The position numbers and the translations under genes are program-made. The notes under the pieces were generated by a model. That model made no database searches. It saw only the letters and a program-made list of their open reading frames with translations, and was not told the origin of the DNA. From an uncultured SAR116 cluster alpha proteobacterium (lineage in GTDB: Bacteria > Pseudomonadota > Alphaproteobacteria > Puniceispirillales > Puniceispirillaceae), in the NCBI GenBank assembly GCA_902578815.1, contig CACHEI010000001.1:97129-161128 (forward strand): a DNA stretch of 64,000 nt, given 5' to 3'. Of the stretch, positions 23,301-34,075 are shown one piece after another; position 1 is the first letter of the stretch, and every line of letters begins with the position of its first letter.

Positions 23301-24616
23301 GATGATGCCTTAATTGATTCAAAAACGCTAATGCCACGAATTAGATCAAGGGCTCGGGCGAGTTGGAAATCGATTTTCGATTGGTCAAACGGTTCCTTAT
23401 CCTCGTCCTCATTTGACGTTTCGACGCCTAAGTCCTCGCTACCATCTAGAGCGCCCTTTAAATTTTCCTCGCGGAAATTTCCACCATCAAGTTTCTCGAT
23501 TCGGGCCAGCGCCACCTCGATGTCGGGAGTGATACCCTTGCCCTGGATGGATTCGCCCGAGGGTGTGTAATAACGGGCCGTAGTCAGGCGGATTGCGGCG
23601 GTGTTAGATACAGGTATAACTGACTGAACAGACCCCTTGCCAAAAGTGCGTGTGCCAAGGAGGATCGCCCGTTTGTGGTCTTTTAGGGCTCCAGCCACAA
23701 TCTCTGATGCAGATGCTGAACCGGAATTAATCAGCACAACGAGAGGCAATCCACGCGCAATATCACCGGCTCGTGCATAGATATGACTGCCTTCGTCTGC
23801 GTTGCGGCCGCGCGTTGATACAATCTCGCCCTCCTCAAGGAAGGCGTCGCTGACCGCTACAGCCTCATTCAATAACCCACCTGGGTTGTTCCTGAGATCC
23901 AAAACGATACCCTTTAGATTGTCACCTTCACTGGCAAAGAAATTGCCGACCGCATCCTGTAGGCCAGGGCTCGTCTGTTCTGAAAAGGTTGTCAGCCGAA
24001 CATAACCGATACCGTCAAAAATTTCTGAGCGCACAGATTTGATTTTAACGAAATCCCGAACGAGCGTGACGTCAAAAGGTTCACCCTGATTACGCTGTAC
24101 TTTAACGGTGACTTTGGAGCCGACCTTGCCCCGCAGTTTTTCAACGGCTTGCGAGAGTTGCAGACCGATAATCGATTCATCATCAACCGCGATAATGTAG
24201 TCCTCAGGCTGCAACCCGGCCTTGGCGGCTGGTGTATCATCAATTGGCGATACAACCTTGACCATTCCTTTTTCAAGGGTAATTTCGATGCCAAGTCCGC
24301 CAAAACGGCCTTTTGTCTGGACCTGCATCGAGTTATAATTGTCGGTATCAAGGTAACCTGAGTGTGGATCAAGTGAAGACAGCATGCCTGTGATAGCAGC
24401 CTCGACAAGGTCTTTGTCTTCAACCTCATCTACATAAGATTCCCGGATCCTTTGGAACACGTCACCAAACAGTCCGAGTTGACGATAGGTTTCCTGTTGC
24501 TCATCCGATTGCGCAGTGGTCAGTGACGGTACTGCCATACCACCAATAAAAAGTAGGCCGCCGAGCGCTAGAATTTGCCACAGGCGAATGTGTCGAAATG
24601 ATAATCTCAGTTGCAT
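23297..24616 (-). CDS. ctpA: Carboxy-terminal processing protease (S41)
   Basis: A periplasmic serine protease that trims or degrades envelope proteins. The 439-residue product has an N-terminal signal/anchor (about residues 11-35) and a PDZ domain near residues 105-175. The S41 catalytic region puts nucleophile Ser302 in NSGSASASEIVAG and Lys327 in GTRTFGKGSV, 25 residues apart as in other CTPs. In many alphaproteobacteria an envC-type M23 gene lies directly upstream, between gpmI and ctpA. Here that slot is only 133 bases long (see findings). Confidence 0.94.
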   Translation of the reverse strand: MQLRLSFRHIRLWQILALGGLLFIGGMAVPSLTTAQSDEQQETYRQLGLFGDVFQRIRESYVDEVEDKDLVEAAITGMLSSLDPHSGYLDTDNYNSMQVQTKGRFGGLGIEITLEKGMVKVVSPIDDTPAAKAGLQPEDYIIAVDDESIIGLQLSQAVEKLRGKVGSKVTVKVQRNQGEPFDVTLVRDFVKIKSVRSEIFDGIGYVRLTTFSEQTSPGLQDAVGNFFASEGDNLKGIVLDLRNNPGGLLNEAVAVSDAFLEEGEIVSTRGRNADEGSHIYARAGDIARGLPLVVLINSGSASASEIVAGALKDHKRAILLGTRTFGKGSVQSVIPVSNTAAIRLTTARYYTPSGESIQGKGITPDIEVALARIEKLDGGNFREENLKGALDGSEDLGVETSNEDEDKEPFDQSKIDFQLARALDLIRGISVFESIKASS

Positions 24617-24749
24617 CTATTTCAACTCCACTCGTCATTTCAGCACGACGCCACCATACAGCGGTCCAATATGACATTTAGTGTTTAAATCAAATATTGC
24701 AACATGGTGCCAGCGCGCTTGAGATGACGCAAGTGTTCTGTCATGGGTC

Positions 24750-26285
24750 CTATCGCAACAACGAGGTGCCAGTCATCTCAGAGGGTTTGTTAATGCCGAG
24801 CATTTCTAATAGGCTTGGTGCAAGATCAGCAAGCCGCCCGTCAACAATAGTGGCGGCGGATCTGCCGCTGATCAGGATTAGCGGTACAGGGTTAGTGGTG
24901 TGTGAGGTATGCGGCGAGTCAGCGTGATCGTCCCACATCACCTCGCAATTGCCGTGATCGGCTGTGAGGAGCATCTCGCCACCAGCCGATATTAGTGCGT
25001 CGGCAATTTGCCCGACACAGTCATCTACTGTTTCAACCGCTGTGATCGCTGCCTGCAAGTTACCCGTGTGCCCAACCATGTCTGGATTGGCAAAATTAAC
25101 AATGATCAGATCATGCCGATGGGTGCTAATGCTGTCCAGAGCTGCGCCCAGAACGCCTCTGGCATTCATTTCCGGTCGCCGGTCATAGGTTGCCACCATC
25201 GGTGATTGCACCATGCACCTATCCTCGTTAGGCTGGCTCCTTTCATCACCGCCATTTAAGAAATATGTCACATGCGGATATTTTTCAGTTTCAGCAAGCC
25301 GCAATTGGCACTTGCCTGCTGCCGCAACAACCTCGCCAAGTGTCTTTGTTAGTTCCGGTGGGGGAAACAACGTCTGCATGCAGTTAGCAAGAGTATTGGA
25401 GTAGGTTGTCATGCCGACGGCTGTGGATATCTTGGGTGGGGCGGCATCAAAGCCAACTGTTTCTGGCAGCAGCATGGAATTCAATAGTTGCCGCGCCCGA
25501 TCAGCCCGAAAATTAATAAAGATTAGCGCATCGCCATCCTGCATACCGGCATAATTTCCAACTATGCGTGGGTGGATGAATTCATCGCTCTCACCAGCGT
25601 TATAGGCATTAATGATGGCATCGGTGGCTGATGCAAAGGACTCTTGCTTGGTCTTGGCGGAAATGATCGCATCAAAGGCGCATTTTGTCCGATCCCACCG
25701 GTTGTCGCGGTCCATCGCATAATAGCGGCCAATAATTGTGGTAATTTTGCTGTTTTTTGGCAATGCCAGGGTAAAATCTGCGACGCTCTGTCCGGCAATT
25801 CTTGGCAGAACATCGCGACCATCAGTAAAACCATGGATCGCTACATTGGCGCCTGCGTCACACAGGCCGTTAGTGATCGCCAGCATATGGTCCTGATGCG
25901 AATGCACACCGCCGTCGGAGAGCAGCCCCATGACATGGGCGGTACAGCCGGTTGCAGCCAGTTGTGTGGCAAGGGTTAACAGCAATGGGTGTGTTTTAAG
26001 CGAACCTTCAAAGGTCGCTTTGTTTATTCTTGGCAGATCTTGCATGACTATTCTGCCAGCGCCAATATTAATATGACCGACCTCAGAATTACCAACTTGG
26101 CCTTCTGGCAGGCCTACATCAGGGCCAGCTGCAGCAAGAAAACTGTTTGGATATTCACCGCGTAGCCGGTCAAAATTTGGCGTTTTGGCAAGTGCAACAG
26201 CATTGTTGCTGATGGATTCGCTATGACCCCACCCGTCCATGATACATAGAACCACAGGGCCTGTTTTCTTGTTTTTCTGTGACAT
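24750..26285 (-). CDS. gpmI: 2,3-bisphosphoglycerate-independent phosphoglycerate mutase
   Basis: Interconverts 3- and 2-phosphoglycerate in glycolysis and gluconeogenesis with two Mn ions. The 511-residue protein shows VVLCIMDGWG near the N-terminus (metal Asp). The phosphorylated serine is Ser67 in GNSEVGHINIGAGR. ITADHGN-type residues appear in LLTADHGNCEVM. Length is standard for the independent enzyme. It ends with TAG at 24750-24752; the 133 bases after it contain no recognisable gene. Confidence 0.97.
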   Translation of the reverse strand: MSQKNKKTGPVVLCIMDGWGHSESISNNAVALAKTPNFDRLRGEYPNSFLAAAGPDVGLPEGQVGNSEVGHINIGAGRIVMQDLPRINKATFEGSLKTHPLLLTLATQLAATGCTAHVMGLLSDGGVHSHQDHMLAITNGLCDAGANVAIHGFTDGRDVLPRIAGQSVADFTLALPKNSKITTIIGRYYAMDRDNRWDRTKCAFDAIISAKTKQESFASATDAIINAYNAGESDEFIHPRIVGNYAGMQDGDALIFINFRADRARQLLNSMLLPETVGFDAAPPKISTAVGMTTYSNTLANCMQTLFPPPELTKTLGEVVAAAGKCQLRLAETEKYPHVTYFLNGGDERSQPNEDRCMVQSPMVATYDRRPEMNARGVLGAALDSISTHRHDLIIVNFANPDMVGHTGNLQAAITAVETVDDCVGQIADALISAGGEMLLTADHGNCEVMWDDHADSPHTSHTTNPVPLILISGRSAATIVDGRLADLAPSLLEMLGINKPSEMTGTSLLR

Positions 26286-26353
26286 TCCAGTTTTATAATC
26301 ACGCTGTCGGTTAAAGTACAGATGGCTGTCTTGTGGCAGCTATGGAATGCAGG

Positions 26354-26812
26354 TCAATTGCCGCGATGATAAGGGTGGCCTGAGAGAATAGCACTTGCCC
26401 TGTAAAGCTGTTCTGCGAGCATTGCGCGGAACAGCATATGCGGCCAGATTGCGCTGCCAAAGGACATCAGCAGGTCTGCTTGTTTGTGTATCTCGCGATT
26501 ATGGCCATCTGCACCGCCTATGGCAAAAAAGACCGCTTTCTGACCTTCTTCTCGCCAGATGCCAATTTTGCTGGCAAGCAGCTCCGAGGAGATATCCTTG
26601 CCGAGGGGATCGAGGCAAACAAGTATGGCGTTGTCTGGTACCAGCTGCAACAAAAGCCTAGTCTCATCCTTCTGGCGCTTGGGACCAGGAGGGAGTTTCG
26701 AATCAATTTCTTGGATCTCGCCACCTTCTGGTAGGCGTTTGATGTAGCTGGTGGCGAGTTCATGTTCGCGGGAATTTTTTCCCTTTCCCACCGCAAGAAT
26801 AACCAACTTCAT
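26354..26812 (-). CDS. rlmH: 23S rRNA pseudouridine-1915 N3-methyltransferase
   Basis: RlmH, a SPOUT-class methyltransferase, modifies pseudouridine 1915 in helix 69 of 23S rRNA. The 152-residue product starts MKLVILAVGKGKN, has the SPOUT-knot segment FFAIGGADGH and ends with the family's HPYHR followed by GN. ATG 26812 is preceded by AGAGAGG; a TTG two codons upstream is less likely. It is followed on the minus strand by gpmI, and rsfS lies upstream. Confidence 0.95.
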   Translation of the reverse strand: MKLVILAVGKGKNSREHELATSYIKRLPEGGEIQEIDSKLPPGPKRQKDETRLLLQLVPDNAILVCLDPLGKDISSELLASKIGIWREEGQKAVFFAIGGADGHNREIHKQADLLMSFGSAIWPHMLFRAMLAEQLYRASAILSGHPYHRGN

Positions 26813-26924
26813 TGTCAAGCCTCTCTGGCTGGAACTAGGTCATCGGTTCGGTATCCGGCAGAGACTTTCCTGGCACTCTAGGTCCATGCCGGCAGCGAAC
26901 GGGCTCGTTATCCGTTGTTCTGGT

Positions 26925-27293
26925 CTAATCGCGTCCCACTGTGATCACTTCTTCGTCCGAATTATTCATCCACATTCGTTCCAGCCCGTAGAAGTCGCGA
27001 ACCTCAGGGCGGAAAAGATGGACGATCACATCGTTCGCATCAAGTAGAACCCAATCTGCTTGCCGCATGCCTTCAAGCCCCAGCAAGCTAACCCCAGCCA
27101 TTTTGAGCTTGAACTCAATATGCTCTGCCATTGAAGCAACCTGACGCGAGGACGTCCCACTTGCAATGACCATATAATCAGCCATTGAGGATTTGCCTTG
27201 CAGGGGAATTGTCAGGATGTTTTTGGCTTTATCAGCATCAAGTGATGATGTTATCAAATCAAGAATCTGATCAGCGTTTGGTAGCGAAAGCAC
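26925..27293 (-). CDS. rsfS: Ribosome silencing factor
   Basis: RsfS (Iojap/YbeB family) binds ribosomal protein uL14 and blocks subunit joining under nutrient limitation. The 122-residue product has the core DKAKNILTIPLQGKSSMADYMVIASGTSSRQV and WVLLDANDVIVHLFRPEVRDFYGLERMW. The start is unclear. GTG 27293 is used here but lies 16 bases from the only good ribosome-binding site (GGAG). An in-frame ATT at 27302 has the better 7-base spacing. The nadD-rsfS-rlmH order is conserved across many bacteria. Confidence 0.92.
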   Translation of the reverse strand: MLSLPNADQILDLITSSLDADKAKNILTIPLQGKSSMADYMVIASGTSSRQVASMAEHIEFKLKMAGVSLLGLEGMRQADWVLLDANDVIVHLFRPEVRDFYGLERMWMNNSDEEVITVGRD

Positions 27294-27371
27294 TTTAGTA
27301 ATGATGTTTCTCCAAAAGTTTGCTTGATTGCTGGGCTAGTGAAAGAACGTCTTCACATAATGAAAACACGC

Positions 27372-28031
27372 CTATAATTTCAGACCCAGCGCACGAAGCG
27401 CAGTTGCCGACGCATAGTGTCGGCGTTCCGATATGAAGCACCAGATTGGTGGTTTCGCCCAGTTTCCACGTTCCAGTTTTCCCAGCCGTCTTGCCGGAAC
27501 GCGACCGGATAAAATATACCGTCCGACGCTTAACGCCTTATAAGAATAGCCCGGTCGGTCAATTACAGCAATGGGGATCCGGCCTACAATGTCGCGATGC
27601 CGGTACCATTTGCCAAACTGCACCAAATTGTCAGCTCCCATAATCCAGAAAAAATTTATTCTGGGTGCAATTTTCTGTAGTAAAATCAGTGTGTTGAGAG
27701 TATAGTTTTCGCGCGATTCTAATTCTGGAGCAATCACCCTGATATAGTTCCTCTTGCCAACAAATTTCCGGGCATGCGCCAACCGGTGCTTTAGAAGGGC
27801 CATATCCACCGACGGTTTCAGCGGGTTTTGTGGGGTCACCATCCACCATATCTCATCAAGGCCAAGCGTCTTTCTGGCCAATTCCGCCATATGAAGGTGA
27901 CCATCATGAGCTGGGTTGAAGGACCCACCAATCAACCCGACAGACCGCCGCCGCGTATCATGAAACAAACAAGGTGTCAGATGTCGACGGTGCACCACGT
28001 TGGCACCCTCAAGCTGGACGGGTTTGTCCAT
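27372..28031 (-). CDS. nadD: Nicotinate-mononucleotide adenylyltransferase
   Basis: Transfers AMP to nicotinate mononucleotide in NAD synthesis. The 219-residue product has the nucleotidyltransferase motif GGSFNPAHDGHLHMAE and the WMVTPQNPLK substrate loop. The usual C-terminal ISSTxIR motif is replaced by ASATALRA, a mild divergence. The start was taken as ATG 28031, inside the last 22 bases of proA, with GAGG only two bases upstream. A TTG at 28043 has no ribosome-binding site, and shorter GTG starts are possible. Overlap with proA suggests re-initiation. Confidence 0.9.
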   Translation of the reverse strand: MDKPVQLEGANVVHRRHLTPCLFHDTRRRSVGLIGGSFNPAHDGHLHMAELARKTLGLDEIWWMVTPQNPLKPSVDMALLKHRLAHARKFVGKRNYIRVIAPELESRENYTLNTLILLQKIAPRINFFWIMGADNLVQFGKWYRHRDIVGRIPIAVIDRPGYSYKALSVGRYILSGRVPARRLGKLERGNWAKPPIWCFISERRHYASATALRALGLKL

Positions 28032-29292
28032 CGCCTCTAACAATATATTTAAAGCTAGTCAACTGGGCTGCGCCAACAGGGCCACGTGCATGCAGCCGCC
28101 CTGTTGCAATGCCGATTTCAGCGCCCATTCCAAATTCGCCGCCATCTGCAAATTGAGTTGAGGCATTAACCATGACAATTGCACTATCAACTTGGTTGAT
28201 GAAAATTTCGGCTTCACTTACTTTTTCAGTAATTATGCAATCTGTGTGGTTAGAGCCAAATTTGGCTATGTGTGAAATTGCCGAATTTAAGTCGTCTATG
28301 ATTTTGATTGAAATGATGCTGTCCAGATATTCGGTGGCCCAGTCTTCCTCCGTTGCAAGTTCAATCTCAGCAAATATGCCTCTCGCGATTTCGTCCCCTT
28401 TCAATCTGCATCCTGCATCGCGCAACCGTTTTGATATTTTTGGAAGAAAGGTTTGGGCAATGGATTTTTGAATCAACAAGGTTTCTGCTGCACCACAAAT
28501 TCCTGTGCGTCGCATTTTTGCATTTTCGATAATTTCGCATGCTTTTTTTAGGTCTGCATCCGCGCTCACAAAGATGTGACAAATGCCCTCCAAATGTGCG
28601 AATACAGGCACTCGTGCCTCAGTCTGAACAAGTTGAACGAGAGATTTTCCTCCGCGAGGAATGATAACGTCTATCTCACCGGATGCTTGAAGCATAGCTG
28701 ATACAACATCCCGGTCTGTTGTGGGAACAACCTGAATGGCGCCAATGGGCAGTCCCGCTGATGACATGGCGTCTTTCAATATGGTCTGAAGTGCCGTTGC
28801 AGAACTATGACTATCTGACCCGCTACGTAATATTGCTGCATTGCCGGACATTAGGCACAGCCCGCCCGCGTCAACTGTTACGTTTGGACGGGACTCAAAA
28901 ATTATACCGATGATGCCAAGGGGCGTAGAAACACGGGTGATTTCTAAGCCGTTTGGCTGCCGCCATTGCGCAAGTTTTACACCCAGTGGGTCTGGTAAAT
29001 TGGCGATAGCTTCTAGACTGTGGGCCATGGATTCCACCCTGGATTCGTTCAGTGTTAGGCGATCGATATAGGCTGTATTTGCTCCTTTTTTCTGGGCAGC
29101 TTTGAGATCCTTTAAATTCTCTTGGATTAAGTTACGGGTGTTTGACCTTATTAATTTGGCTGCATAGAGAAGTGCATAACACCTCATGTCATAATCACTG
29201 AAAGCCAAACTTCGTTGCGCGTTTCGTGCCGTGTCAACCATATCGCTTACTAATTGCTTGCTCGCGTTGTGTTTTATATTTTGGTCTGTCAT
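28009..29292 (-). CDS. proA: Glutamate-5-semialdehyde dehydrogenase
   Basis: NADPH-dependent reduction of glutamyl-5-phosphate, the second step of proline synthesis. The 427-residue ALDH-fold protein has the N-terminal ARNAQRSLAF, the EVTRV-like segment LEITRVSTPLGIIGIIFESRPNVT and the catalytic cysteine in MRRTGICGAAETLL. Composition is striking. Blocks around 28141-28320, 28441-28560 and 29101-29160 are 33-40% G+C by count, while neighbouring proB blocks are 63-68%. The protein looks intact. proB lies just upstream (42-base gap), so the pair remains an operon. Confidence 0.94.
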   Translation of the reverse strand: MTDQNIKHNASKQLVSDMVDTARNAQRSLAFSDYDMRCYALLYAAKLIRSNTRNLIQENLKDLKAAQKKGANTAYIDRLTLNESRVESMAHSLEAIANLPDPLGVKLAQWRQPNGLEITRVSTPLGIIGIIFESRPNVTVDAGGLCLMSGNAAILRSGSDSHSSATALQTILKDAMSSAGLPIGAIQVVPTTDRDVVSAMLQASGEIDVIIPRGGKSLVQLVQTEARVPVFAHLEGICHIFVSADADLKKACEIIENAKMRRTGICGAAETLLIQKSIAQTFLPKISKRLRDAGCRLKGDEIARGIFAEIELATEEDWATEYLDSIISIKIIDDLNSAISHIAKFGSNHTDCIITEKVSEAEIFINQVDSAIVMVNASTQFADGGEFGMGAEIGIATGRLHARGPVGAAQLTSFKYIVRGDGQTRPA

Positions 29293-29334
29293 TAGTCCTG
29301 ATCCCCGACTTAGGATTCTCTTAGCACTTTGCCG

Positions 29335-31547
<2,213 letters not shown>

Positions 31548-31591
31548 AATCAAAGCGCTGCTTTCATGTAATCGGCTTTTCAGATTGCGAT

Positions 31592-31861
31592 TTACTCAGC
31601 AGCCTCTGCCATTGGCACCACATTCACAAACATCTTGCCGCCAGACTTTTCCTTGAAAGCCACCTTGCCTCCGACGAGCGCGAACAATGTGTGATCCTTG
31701 CCCATACCAACATTTGCACCCGGCTTAACCTTGGTGCCACGCTGGCGGACAATAATATTACCGGCAAGCACTGATTCGCCACCATATTTCTTTACGCCGA
31801 GCCTGCGACCGGCTGAGTCGCGACCATTACGGGAACTACCACCTGCTTTTTTATGTGCCAT
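31592..31861 (-). CDS. rpmA: 50S ribosomal protein L27
   Basis: The 89-residue bL27 begins [20 protein letters not shown], whose N-terminal tail reaches the peptidyl-transferase centre. It contains [22 protein letters not shown] and the C-terminal [15 protein letters not shown]. No cleavable N-terminal extension of the Firmicutes type is present. It follows rplU by 43 bases. Confidence 0.98.
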   Translation of the reverse strand: MAHKKAGGSSRNGRDSAGRRLGVKKYGGESVLAGNIIVRQRGTKVKPGANVGMGKDHTLFALVGGKVAFKEKSGGKMFVNVVPMAEAAE

Positions 31862-31904
31862 CTTATCCTATTCCTTCCAGCTTTTCCTCACTGTCGAGGC
31901 AGAT

Positions 31905-32405
31905 CTATTTTTTAGCGGCTGCTTTCTTTGAAGCTGTCTTCTTTGCCGAAGCTTTTTTCGGTGCAGCGGCTTCTGGAGCAGCTTTTTTGATTGTTGCCTT
32001 GGCTTTCGCTTTCTTGGCTGCCGCTTTCTTCGGAGCGGCCGGCTTTTTCGATGCTGCGGGTTTTGGCGCTGCCGGCTTTGCCAGTTTTTTCGCGTCTTCG
32101 GCGATATCGGTGATCCTGAGAAGCGTCAAATCCTGACGGTGTCCTTGTGTGCGGCGATGATTTTTGCGTCGCTTGCGCCGGAAGATGATTATCTTCGGGC
32201 CACGGGTCTGGCGTATTACAGTCGCACTGACGGCTGCCCCTGCGACGGTAGGTGTGCCGATTGTCACCTCGTCCCCGTCACCAAGCATGACTACATTGTC
32301 GAGTATCACTTGGGCGCCCTCATCAGCGGCAATGCGCTCAACCAGGATCGTGTCATCTTTTGCAACTCGGTATTGCTTGCCGCCTGTTTTCACCAACGCA
32401 TACAT
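31905..32405 (-). CDS. rplU: 50S ribosomal protein L21 with lysine/alanine-rich C-terminal tail
   Basis: Residues 1-101 are a complete bL21 ([14 protein letters not shown] at the start, [17 protein letters not shown], then LLRITDI), which binds 23S rRNA. Residues 102-166 form a tail made almost only of Lys, Ala, Pro, Ser and Thr, with repeated KKAA and PAAPKK units resembling histone H1-like tails. Extended L21 proteins occur in several alphaproteobacteria; this one is long. The gene is the first of rplU-rpmA and has a strong promoter and a structured leader upstream. Confidence 0.96.
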   Translation of the reverse strand: MYALVKTGGKQYRVAKDDTILVERIAADEGAQVILDNVVMLGDGDEVTIGTPTVAGAAVSATVIRQTRGPKIIIFRRKRRKNHRRTQGHRQDLTLLRITDIAEDAKKLAKPAAPKPAASKKPAAPKKAAAKKAKAKATIKKAAPEAAAPKKASAKKTASKKAAAKK

Positions 32406-32540
32406 AGCAATGTGTCCTATCTATACTGTCCTGCTAGTGACACATGCGCCTTCACGCGAAACTGCCACCGGGTCCTGTTTTTACCGCTTTTCCTGTGCCA
32501 GTTGGCTTGGCAACCGGTGTGTAATACAGGCAAAAAACTA

Positions 32541-32563
32541 TTCGCTCTGCGTCACAGAGCGGA
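32541..32563 (-). promoter_or_regulatory. Terminator-like hairpin at the 5' end of the rplU leader
   Basis: Reading the minus strand, CGCTCTG (32561-32555) pairs perfectly with CAGAGCG (32549-32543) around a 5-base loop. A six-T run at 32531-32536 follows a few bases on. It starts only about 7 bases after the transcription start predicted from the promoter at 32575-32602 and about 140 bases before the rplU ATG. It may be an attenuator, a 5' protective hairpin, or a terminator for the upstream gene (stop at 32714). Confidence 0.55.
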
Positions 32564-32574
32564 AATAGGCGTGA

Positions 32575-32602
32575 AATATACGCTAAGCGCATCATCTGTC
32601 AA
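32575..32602 (-). promoter_or_regulatory. Strong sigma-70-type promoter for rplU-rpmA
   Basis: On the minus strand a consensus -35 TTGACA (32602-32597) is followed by a 16-base spacer and -10 TATATT (32580-32575), five of six matches. The predicted start is near 32568, giving a leader of about 160 bases before rplU. The 308-base region 32406-32713 holds no gene apart from this promoter and leader hairpin. Confidence 0.7.
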
Positions 32603-32713
32603 GTGAACAATCATCTGAAAAGCCAAGCAACTGCTTGCAAAAACCATCATTAAAGTGGGTTCACTCAACAGCCGATAAGGCTGGCCATAAAAACCTGTCG
32701 GTTGCCGGTATGA

Positions 32714-33934
32714 TCATCCACCTGGGAAAAGCCGGTCACGGACCGGGTCATAGGGGTCCTGGCCCATTTCCAGATGCAGTTGATCGCCATCCAACGGGTG
32801 TGCCGCCACAACCGAATCATCCAATTCGACACCAAGCCCGGCCGTCGTTGGCGGAATCAGATACCCATCTTCCCACTGCAGGGGTGCTTTCAACAGTGAA
32901 GCGTGAAACCCGTCCATCCTGCCGATAGATTCGGCAATCAGGAAATTGGGTGTGCAGGTGGCTAGCTGGATGTTGGCGGCGGCGACAACGGGTCCGCAAT
33001 ATAAATGCGGAGCAATTTGCGCGTAGCTTGCCTCTGCCAGCGCAGCAATCTTCTTCGCCTCAAGAATGCCGCCTGCGCGCCCAAGATTGGGTTGCAGAAT
33101 TGCCGCTGCCCCATAATTTAGCACCCGGGCAAACTCAAATTTGCTGCACAGCCGCTCACCGGTGGCAACGGGGATGGATGTGGCGCGGGCGACTTTTGCC
33201 ATTTCTTCCGGCATGTCGGGTGGCGTTGGTTCTTCAAACCAAAGAGGATCAAAAGCCTCAAGCTGCTTTGCCAGCCGTATGGCACCAGCCGCAGTGAATT
33301 GGCCATGCGTGCCAAACAGCAGATCAGCCCGGGTACCAACAGCCTGCCTGATCAGGCGACAGAACTCAGCAGACCGCTCAATCGCTTCAAGATCAGGCAT
33401 GCGGCCATCGAAAACGGTATATTGGCCTGCAGGATCAAATTTGACTGCGGTAAAGCCCTCCTCCACATAGGCGGCCGCGGCTTCGGCGCTCGCATGGGCG
33501 TCATTGTAGAAGGTGCCCGGGTCCTGATCTGCGGTGGGATAGAGATAGGTGTAGCTGCGCAGCCTCGCATGCACCTTGCCGCCTAATAATTCATATACAG
33601 GTTGATCGCAAGCCTTACCAACGATGTCCCAGCAAGCCATTTCTAACCCGCTGATCACGGCCTGCATGACGCTGTCTGGCCGGTGGGTGAAGCCTGATCC
33701 GTGGGCGCGGTGCCAGAAACGCTCGATATGGCTGGGTGAGCGATCGGCAAGATAGCGATCAAAAACATCCCGTGCCATGGCGCAGACGACAACAGGACTG
33801 AATGCAGCACTGTAGATTTCACCGACACCACTGAGGCCACATGCTGTACGCAGGCGAACAAAGATGAAATATCTGCCACCAAAACCGGGTGGTGGGTTGC
33901 CAACAGTGAATGTTTCAAGCGAAGCAAGTTTCAT
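32714..33934 (-). CDS. Mandelate racemase/enolase superfamily protein, galactonate dehydratase-like
   Basis: The 406-residue product has the N-terminal capping domain and TIM-barrel of the enolase superfamily. Visible landmarks are SGLEMACWDIVGKA, AVKFDP (Lys base region), DPLWFEEPTPPD (metal Glu), PVATGERL (third metal Glu) and IAPHLYCGPV (His base). The place where the first metal Asp is expected reads LLFGTHGQFT, without the usual D-x-N or D-x-H. It resembles sugar-acid dehydratases such as D-galactonate dehydratase, but the substrate is not known. It stands alone on the minus strand, divergent from the DM13 gene, with two palindromes in the shared upstream region. Confidence 0.8.
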   Translation of the reverse strand: MKLASLETFTVGNPPPGFGGRYFIFVRLRTACGLSGVGEIYSAAFSPVVVCAMARDVFDRYLADRSPSHIERFWHRAHGSGFTHRPDSVMQAVISGLEMACWDIVGKACDQPVYELLGGKVHARLRSYTYLYPTADQDPGTFYNDAHASAEAAAAYVEEGFTAVKFDPAGQYTVFDGRMPDLEAIERSAEFCRLIRQAVGTRADLLFGTHGQFTAAGAIRLAKQLEAFDPLWFEEPTPPDMPEEMAKVARATSIPVATGERLCSKFEFARVLNYGAAAILQPNLGRAGGILEAKKIAALAEASYAQIAPHLYCGPVVAAANIQLATCTPNFLIAESIGRMDGFHASLLKAPLQWEDGYLIPPTTAGLGVELDDSVVAAHPLDGDQLHLEMGQDPYDPVRDRLFPGG

Positions 33935-34012
33935 TCTGAGTTATTTTCGTTTTCAATTTAGCCGTGGAACGCTGGCGTATTGCTGGTGCTGGATCTAACC
34001 CTAATCTACCAT

Positions 34013-34044
34013 TGTAACCAACTGTTACAGGTGTATGCTTACAC
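34013..34044. promoter_or_regulatory. Two adjacent palindromes, candidate operator
   Basis: TGTAAC-N5-GTTACA (34013-34029) and GTGTA-N4-TACAC (34031-34044) lie side by side in the 141-base divergent region between the enolase-superfamily gene and the DM13 gene. Size and symmetry suit a dimeric repressor of GntR or LacI type, families that often control sugar-acid catabolism. No regulator gene is adjacent, so the binding protein is unknown. Confidence 0.45.
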
Positions 34045-34075
34045 AACTGACACATGACATCAATATGAGGAAAAA

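Noticed and set aside
24617..24749. Remnant of envC between gpmI and ctpA
   Set aside because: A short minus-strand frame (MTEHLRHLKRAG...) exists but shows no resemblance to M23 peptidases.
31905..32100. Low-complexity region as a repeat array or CRISPR
   Set aside because: It is the coding sequence for the Lys/Ala-rich tail of L21, with irregular units and no spacers.
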